A stretch of 64,000 nucleotides of DNA from an uncultured Dehalococcoidia bacterium (GTDB lineage: Bacteria; Chloroflexota; Dehalococcoidia; Lucifugimonadales; UBA1123). The DNA lies in NCBI GenBank assembly GCA_958296105.1, contig OY282441.1, forward strand, positions 2,563,800 to 2,627,799, read 5' to 3'. Each line of letters begins with the position of its first letter. Positions within the stretch are counted from its first letter, which is position 1. Made by a program: the position numbers and the translations under genes. The notes under the pieces were generated by a model. That model was given only the letters and a program-made list of their open reading frames with translations, did not search any database and was not told the origin of the DNA. This document shows, piece by piece, positions 59,264 to 64,000 of this stretch.

Positions 59264-59663
59264 TTACGAATGTACTGATATACGTTCGTGACCCGCGCGA
59301 CCCTGTCAAACAGGCAGTGGCGCGTGATTTGGTTCTGACTCTCACGGATGCTGTCTTGTCTTGCTGTGGCAAGTTGCCTGCGAGTATGTTTCAGCGAGTC
59401 GAAAGCTGAGAGAGTTCGGATTCAGCCGCAGCGATGCGCTGGCCGATATCCAAGTTCTACGGAACACATGGCGTTTGGAACTGCCCCGTTGGTCTTTTCT
59501 GGAGGCAGCGGAGGGGCTTCTTGCCCGTTACAGCCTGTCTTTCTGGGACAGCCTGATAGTCGCCGCCTGTCACAATGTCGGCGTGGAGCGGCTCTACACC
59601 GAGGACTTCGACGCCTATCCACGAATCGGCGGTCTCGAAATCGTCAACCCATTTGCCGGGTAG
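59250..59663 (+). pseudogene. vapC: VapC-like PIN-domain toxin, frameshifted
   Basis: ATG 59250 overlaps the antitoxin stop. The expected VDTNVLIYVRDPRDPV start is present only when one T is dropped at 59262-59264 (GTTGATTACG for GTTGATACG). A second shift near 59348-59362 (TTGTCTTGCTGTGG) leads to LLWQVACEYVSASRKLREFG, which continues to 59663 (LLARYSLSFWDSLIVAACHN; YTEDFDAYPRI), with the conserved PIN Asp residues. Two frameshifts disable the RNase while the antitoxin remains intact. Confidence 0.82.
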
Positions 59664-59674
59664 GGATTGTGAAT

Positions 59675-60556
59675 CTAGGCGAACCGCACCTTGAACTGCG
59701 TCGGGTCCTGTCCGACGTGCCGGATGATTAATTCGGTGTTCTCGACATGCCCTTTGCCGGTGTGATTTAAGTCTATGTATAGATTGTTCACTTCATCTGA
59801 ACCTTTGAACGCAACCCCATGACTATGGACTGGCTCAGTATGAACGATATAGTGCTTAGTCGATCTCTTACCGATCGGGCAGTCGTTCGCCGATAGCTCT
59901 CCCTTAGCTGTCAATCGCCGAACGACTTCTATGGGCAAACTCCGCCAGTTCCGTAGCTCGACCTGAACGTTGTCCGGAAACAGCATTTCGACGGGGGGAT
60001 TATTACCTACGGCGCTTTCGCCGATTTCCGTCAACGGCTGCCAGATAGGTGGTGGTGGCGGGGGAGGAGGAGGCGGTCCAACCTGCCCCAAACTCGGCCT
60101 CCACAGCGCCAGCGCCTTCAGGCAGGTCTCGGCCGAGGACGGGTTCACCAAATCGAACTCGACAACCCGCTTCTCGTCTATCGGGACGGGCTTGTGGGTT
60201 TCGTAGATTTCCCAGCAGCTGCCGTCAGTGACCGAGAAGCGATTGGTTCCCTCCATCAAACAGTATTTGATCCCTTGCTCCAGAACCGAATCGCGCAGGG
60301 GCGTTCCCAGCTTCTTGGCTTCCACCATCATCGCGGGGCTGCCGTCGGCAAGAAGCGCGTAGTCTACCCTTCCGGAGCCTGATCTGTACTCTGGCCTCAC
60401 CAACGCCGGGTCCGACGTGTCCCATCCCAACTCTCGCAGCAGCGGGTCGATCAGCGCGTAGCGGGTGAGCCACTCGCTCCCCCTGAGATCGGCGCCATGT
60501 TCTTCGATCCGAGCTTTGAGCGTTTCGACCAGTTGAAAAAGACTTTCGAGCGGCAT
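59675..60556 (-). CDS. HsdR_N-type nuclease domain protein with poly-proline linker
   Basis: 293 aa. Residues 20-165: type I restriction enzyme R-subunit N-terminal-like domain, with GSGRVDYALLADGSPAMMVE AKK (D then E-x-K of a PD-(D/E)XK nuclease), followed by INRFSVTDGSCWEIYETHKP typical of the family. A run of ten prolines (about 165-175) links to a C-terminal domain of unknown type (VELRNWRSLPIEVVRRLTAK; HYIVHTEPVHSHGVAFKGSD). No helicase or methyltransferase gene is adjacent. It may be a solitary nuclease or antiphage factor. Near a broken TA pair. Confidence 0.75.
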   Translation of the reverse strand: MPLESLFQLVETLKARIEEHGADLRGSEWLTRYALIDPLLRELGWDTSDPALVRPEYRSGSGRVDYALLADGSPAMMVEAKKLGTPLRDSVLEQGIKYCLMEGTNRFSVTDGSCWEIYETHKPVPIDEKRVVEFDLVNPSSAETCLKALALWRPSLGQVGPPPPPPPPPPIWQPLTEIGESAVGNNPPVEMLFPDNVQVELRNWRSLPIEVVRRLTAKGELSANDCPIGKRSTKHYIVHTEPVHSHGVAFKGSDEVNNLYIDLNHTGKGHVENTELIIRHVGQDPTQFKVRFA

Positions 60557-60837
60557 ATCCGAGCTTCCCTTGTCGTGATTTGCGCTGATTGTATCAGAAA
60601 TAGCTCGGCATGTATTGGCTTTCCAGAATCGCTCCGATTCTCAAGCTGGGGGCAGTAGATACGTGGCAGTTTGTGCCGGAATGACGGAGCGCGATTTGCG
60701 CCTGCCTCTCACTCCTCGAAAATCGCTTCTCGCAATTTTCTTGTTGACAGACTAGCGCGCGCATCCTAACATTATCATCACCGCGTGCATAGCGTCGCTT
60801 ATGAGCGAGAAGCTCTGACTCACAGGAGAGTAACCGC

Positions 60838-62061
60838 ATGGATTTCGCCTACACGTACACCGAAGATCAGGAAGAGTTTCGCAAGGAGGTCAGGGCTTGG
60901 CTGGATGAGAACATCCCCGAAGAGATGAAGGCCCCCGTGGATCGCATGGAGCTTTCCCAGCGGCAGTACGACTACTGGCGCGACATGCACAAGACGCTGG
61001 CCGAAAAGGGATGGCTGTACCCCACCTATCCCAAGGAGTACGGCGGCGGCGGCCTCTCCGGCGAACACGAGACAATCCTTCAGGAGGAGTTCAGGCGCGC
61101 CCGCGTGGTTCCCGGCTTCACCAACGGACTTGTATTTCCGACGCTGCTCGTCTGGGCGGACGAGTCCCAGAAGGAGAAGTTCCTCAAGCCATTGCTCAGC
61201 GCCGATCAGGTGGCGTTCCAGAACTTCTCCGAGCCTAACGCAGGCTCCGACCTCGCCTCGCTCCAGAGCCGCGCCGTCAGGGACGGCGACGACTTCATCC
61301 TCAACGGCCAGAAGATCTGGATCAGCGGCATCGCCGAGCCTGACTTCCTGTTCGGCCCGTTTATGACCGATCCGGACGCGCCCAGACACCGTAACCTCGG
61401 CTACTTCATGGTGCCGTTCCCGTCCGAAGGCCTCTCGCAGGAGCGCATGGACCTGCTGTCCGGAGACGACCAGAGCGTATTCTTCTTCGACAACGTGCGA
61501 ATCCCCGGCGACCACCTCATCGGCGGCGACCATCAGGGCTGGCAGGTCACGCAGACCACCCTCGAAGTGGAACACGGCGGACGCGGCCAGGCGTTCCCGC
61601 AGGACGAGGCGCTAGACAACCTGCTCAGCTACGTCCGCGACACCAAGCGCAACGGCGGAATGCTGGGCGACGACCCGATAATCCAGCAGGAAGCGGCATC
61701 CGCCTACATAGACTCACACGTCCACGGCCTGATGAACCTGCGCAACTACGGCATGTATCAGGCTCGGCAGGAGATGACTTACCACGGCTCCCAGACGTCG
61801 ATGTTCGGCAAGCTGTACAAGATAAAGAACGCCGACCGAGCGCGCGACGTCATGGGCATGTACAGCCTGTGCGGAACGCAGGAGCCGCGAGCGCCCTTCG
61901 GAGGCGAGCCGGAGGTCTATCAGCGCGGCAGCCTAGTCGGCGCCCACCCTGCCGGAACCGTCGAGATTCAGAAAGTCATCATCGCGCGGCGCATCGGCAT
62001 CAGCCGCACCCGCGAGCGCGCCGCAGCCACCCCGTCCACCGCCGGAGTCGGCGGCGTCTAG
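60838..62061 (+). CDS. acyl-CoA dehydrogenase family protein
   Basis: 407 aa FAD enzyme that desaturates acyl-CoA. N-terminal FAYTYTEDQEEFRKEVRAWL; YPKEYGGGGLSGEHETILQE; FQNFSEPNAGSDLASLQSRA and DDFILNGQKIWISGIAE (FAD and substrate binding). The C-terminal quarter keeps QEMTYHGSQTSMFGKLYKIK; a catalytic Glu corresponding to the MCAD residue is not evident by eye, so the enzyme may use another residue or act on an unusual acyl group. GGAGAG lies upstream of ATG 60838. A stem-loop follows its stop. Confidence 0.92.
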   Translation: MDFAYTYTEDQEEFRKEVRAWLDENIPEEMKAPVDRMELSQRQYDYWRDMHKTLAEKGWLYPTYPKEYGGGGLSGEHETILQEEFRRARVVPGFTNGLVFPTLLVWADESQKEKFLKPLLSADQVAFQNFSEPNAGSDLASLQSRAVRDGDDFILNGQKIWISGIAEPDFLFGPFMTDPDAPRHRNLGYFMVPFPSEGLSQERMDLLSGDDQSVFFFDNVRIPGDHLIGGDHQGWQVTQTTLEVEHGGRGQAFPQDEALDNLLSYVRDTKRNGGMLGDDPIIQQEAASAYIDSHVHGLMNLRNYGMYQARQEMTYHGSQTSMFGKLYKIKNADRARDVMGMYSLCGTQEPRAPFGGEPEVYQRGSLVGAHPAGTVEIQKVIIARRIGISRTRERAAATPSTAGVGGV

Positions 62062-62090
62062 CCCGAAACACGTCACGTTCGGATAAGTCA

Positions 62091-62120
62091 GGGGACTTCT
62101 CGGTAATCTGGGAAGTCCCC
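62091..62120 (+). terminator. stem-loop after the acyl-CoA dehydrogenase gene
   Basis: GGGGACTTC-TCGGTAATCTGG-GAAGTCCCC: 9-bp perfect stem about 30 bp past the stop. The following bases (GCTGTTCTGTCCC) have only a weak U tract, so it might be an inefficient terminator or mRNA-end stabiliser. Confidence 0.55.
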
Positions 62121-62160
62121 GCTGTTCTGTCCCCTCTCACTCCTCATAACCGTACAACCG

Positions 62161-62204
62161 CTCCCTCTCCCTCGATGGGAGAGGTCCGGGGGTGAGAAGG
62201 TGAA
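62161..62204. repeat. dispersed palindromic repeat
   Basis: CTCCCTCTCCCTCGATGGGA-GAGGTCCGGGGGTGAG: an imperfect palindrome followed by a G-rich tail. Related elements are at 1972-2055 and 27640-27664 (and a weak one near 31360). The 290-bp spacer to the next gene otherwise holds nothing recognised. Confidence 0.6.
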
Positions 62205-62351
62205 CGGGGAACCCACCAAACTTAACCGCATCTTCCATCCCTATCCATTATGAAGATGCGATTGACTTGGGCTTGATCGGCGGTTGCCGTCAATTCCGAT
62301 TGCCATTACACTGTTGCTGACTAGGGGACGCCGTACTGGTGGAGATCACGG

Positions 62352-62615
62352 ATGGCAGTAAAGACAAGACACAGGGTGATCGTCAGGCGCAGGCTGCGCA
62401 GACCCGTATGGGATGGCATCGCGCGCATATTCGACTTCACAGGATCGCTGAACGCACATACGAGACCGCTTCCGCTTCCGCCTGATGTTGCCGATCAGCG
62501 CGCGATCTGGATGGATTGGAAAGTGGTAGCCGATGATCTGGAGACGGTTATGGGCAGTCAGGCGTCGGGCAGGGCTCCTGATCACCGTCGCGGGGCATAT
62601 CTGAAAGGTGGCTGA
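62352..62615 (+). CDS. hypothetical protein, linked to DUF2335 gene
   Basis: 87 aa, unrecognised. ATG 62352 is preceded by GGAG with seven bases of spacing. Basic N-terminal half (KTRHRVIVRRRLRRPVWDGI) followed by RPLPLPPDVADQRAIWMDWK. Overlaps the start of the DUF2335 gene by eight bases, so it is translationally coupled and likely works with it. May be a small membrane-associated or RNA-binding protein; no evidence for more. Confidence 0.68.
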   Translation: MAVKTRHRVIVRRRLRRPVWDGIARIFDFTGSLNAHTRPLPLPPDVADQRAIWMDWKVVADDLETVMGSQASGRAPDHRRGAYLKGG

Positions 62616-63084
62616 CGACAGGCTCGCAGCCGGTCCGCCCGATTCTACTGATCGAACATCTATCGAATCGGACAGGCGAACTGTCAAGGATGAATCACTT
62701 CCTGTTGCGTTTCAGCATACTTGGTCTGCGCCTTTGCCCCCACCTGCTACGCTTATCGAGTACAACGACGCCGTACCAGACGGGGCGGGACGAATCTTCT
62801 CGATGGTGGAAAGGCAGGCAAGCCACCGCATGGAGATGGAAGCTGTAACGACTGCGGCTGATTACAGGCTCGCTCAGACAGGGCAGTGGATCGGGTTGAC
62901 AGTGGTCATCGCTGTCCTAGCTCTGGCAGGATACTTGGCTTATCTGGGCGCGACCACTGCGGCGGCGGCGGTTGCGGGAATTGACTTGATTGGTCTTGCA
63001 GCAGTATTCGTATATGGCAGTCTCAGCAAGCGAGCCGTTCGTGAGATTCACCACGTAGAGGATGCCGACATAACTGTCGAGTAG
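62608..63084 (+). CDS. DUF2335-type membrane protein
   Basis: 158 aa, GTG 62608. A soluble N-terminal part ending with GAGRIFSMVERQASHRMEME, the DUF2335 signature, then two transmembrane helices (WIGLTVVIAVLALAGYLAYL; AAAAVAGIDLIGLAAVFVYG) with a short loop, and a basic, then acidic tail. Family function is unknown; it often occurs in mobile or phage-linked settings. Downstream is the HemL-like gene, 18 bp away. Confidence 0.82.
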   Translation: MADDRLAAGPPDSTDRTSIESDRRTVKDESLPVAFQHTWSAPLPPPATLIEYNDAVPDGAGRIFSMVERQASHRMEMEAVTTAADYRLAQTGQWIGLTVVIAVLALAGYLAYLGATTAAAAVAGIDLIGLAAVFVYGSLSKRAVREIHHVEDADITVE

Positions 63085-63102
63085 TCCGTCAGGAGTGGCA
63101 AC

Positions 63103-64000
63103 ATGCCGACAATCGAAGAGCGCTTCACGGAAAAGTTCAGCGGCTCGGTGGACTGGCACCGGCGCGGACACGAGTTGTTCGCCGGCGGAATCACCCATCA
63201 GACTCGGTTCACCTCGCCGTTCGCCGTCTACATCGAGCATGGCGAGGGTCCGTTCAAGTTCGATATAGACGGCAACGAGCTCGTCGATTACGTCATGGGC
63301 AACGGCAGCCTGATGATGGGACACAGCCCGGACGAGGTCACGGCTGCGGTCGTGGCTCAGGCGGCGCGAGGAACCCATCTCGGCGGCGCCACGACGCACG
63401 AGATACGCTACGCCGAGGCGGTCAAGCGGCTGATGCCCAGCCTGGAACGTGTGCGCTTTACGACATCCGGCACCGAGTCCACCTACCTAGCGCTCAGACT
63501 AGCGCGCGCGTACACCGGCAAGACCAAGATCGTAAAGTTCCACGAGCATTTCCACGGCTGGCACGACTACGTGACGCCGGAATCAGGCCAAGCGCTCGGA
63601 GGCGTGCCGCGCGAAGTCCTGGACACCGTGATCGTCTCGCCCGTCGACGTGGCAGCGCTCGACCGAATCCTCGCCGAGGACGACGACGTGGCAGCGGTGA
63701 TCGTGGAGTGCAACGGAGCGCACTACGGCACCTTCCCGCTGATGAACCCGAACTTCCTGCATGACGTCCGCGAGATCACGTCCAAGCGCGGCGTCGTGTT
63801 CATCATGGACGAGGTGATAACCGGATTCAGGCTGTCTCCCGGCGGCGCGCAGGTGCGCTGGGACCTGGAGCCTGACCTTACCACAATGGCGAAGATAGTC
63901 GCCGGAGGCCAGCCCGGAGCCGCGGTCGGCGGACGCGCCGACATCATGGAGCTTATGGCATTCAGAGACGATCCCGAGTGGGACAACATGCGCAGAGTGC
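63103..64000 (+). CDS. class III aminotransferase, glutamate-1-semialdehyde aminomutase-like (C-terminus cut by window)
   Basis: About 299 residues visible. AGGAG seven bases before ATG 63103. Family segments: HELFAGGITHQTRFTSPFAV, FDIDGNELVDYVMGNGSLMM, VRFTTSGTESTYLALRLARA, VFIMDEVITGFRLSPGGAQV with the PLP-binding Asp, and TTMAKIVAGGQPGAAVGG where the Lys of AKIVAGG forms the Schiff base. HemL makes 5-aminolevulinate from glutamate-1-semialdehyde, but many class III relatives in such genomes act on other amino acids. Chemistry is probable, the substrate is not. Not a closed frame, so its end lies beyond 64000. Confidence 0.9.
   Translation, partial: MPTIEERFTEKFSGSVDWHRRGHELFAGGITHQTRFTSPFAVYIEHGEGPFKFDIDGNELVDYVMGNGSLMMGHSPDEVTAAVVAQAARGTHLGGATTHEIRYAEAVKRLMPSLERVRFTTSGTESTYLALRLARAYTGKTKIVKFHEHFHGWHDYVTPESGQALGGVPREVLDTVIVSPVDVAALDRILAEDDDVAAVIVECNGAHYGTFPLMNPNFLHDVREITSKRGVVFIMDEVITGFRLSPGGAQVRWDLEPDLTTMAKIVAGGQPGAAVGGRADIMELMAFRDDPEWDNMRRV

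Overview
The window looks like a chromosomal segment of a GC-rich, free-living bacterium of the Chloroflexota, most likely a SAR202/Dehalococcoidia-type lineage. This is inferred from gene content: a T-box-controlled ilv operon, CaiB/BaiF transferase, luciferase-like flavin oxidoreductase, acyl-CoA dehydrogenase, ferritin-like proteins, a mycothiol-type formaldehyde dehydrogenase and an LprG-type lipoprotein with its MFS partner. GTG and TTG starts are common and most genes have clear AGGAG-type ribosome sites. No rRNA, tRNA or CRISPR array was seen.

Layout. 1-4700 (minus): branched-chain amino acid operon ilvB-ilvN-ilvC-leuA behind a T-box leader with a probable leucine CUC specifier. 4819-10033 (minus): a compact four-gene operon (coiled-coil protein, degenerate BrxD-like protein, BrxD/DUF2791 ATPase, SNF2 helicase) behind a perfect TTGACA-17-TATAAT promoter. 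It resembles the ATPase plus helicase core of Shango/BREX-type phage defence and is the best candidate for an undescribed system. 10354-14288: membrane/secreted proteins, including a VWA/Ig protein with an FHA-like tail, and a lipoprotein cyclophilin. 14523-18759 (minus): plsY, an aroQ-like gene lacking catalytic residues, an AceE-like E1 enzyme and hyi. 18998-26498 (plus): threonine-aldolase family, YihY, two diiron ferritin-like paralogues (one with its ligands lost) flanking three unknown genes, two SCP2-like paralogues and FmdB. 26506-31590 (minus): sulfite oxidase family, MscR-like dehydrogenase, MFS transporter plus LprG-like lipoprotein, and a small Tat-anchored protein.

31719-42771 is a plastic region: manC, then a duplicated PD40-propeller / PH-domain / glycosyltransferase cassette in which each copy has lost different genes, with a HigB-HigA-HigA toxin-antitoxin module set at the broken glycosyltransferase end. 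43133-47499 is an accessory defence island: a DUF6884-DNA glycosylase-like fusion, a frameshifted small gene, and a TdeIII-type restriction-modification pair of visibly lower GC.

47689-64000 returns to core-like metabolism: cobQ, aldo/keto reductase, CaiB family transferase, SelA-like PLP enzyme, pentapeptide-repeat protein, LLM oxidoreductase, a six-strand-repeat Vgb-like protein, an ion channel, an acyl-CoA dehydrogenase, a DUF2335 pair and a truncated HemL-like aminomutase. Scattered among these are decayed genes (HMA domain, VapC toxin) and a HsdR_N-type nuclease. Several intergenic regions carry short palindromic repeats or partial copies of neighbouring gene ends.
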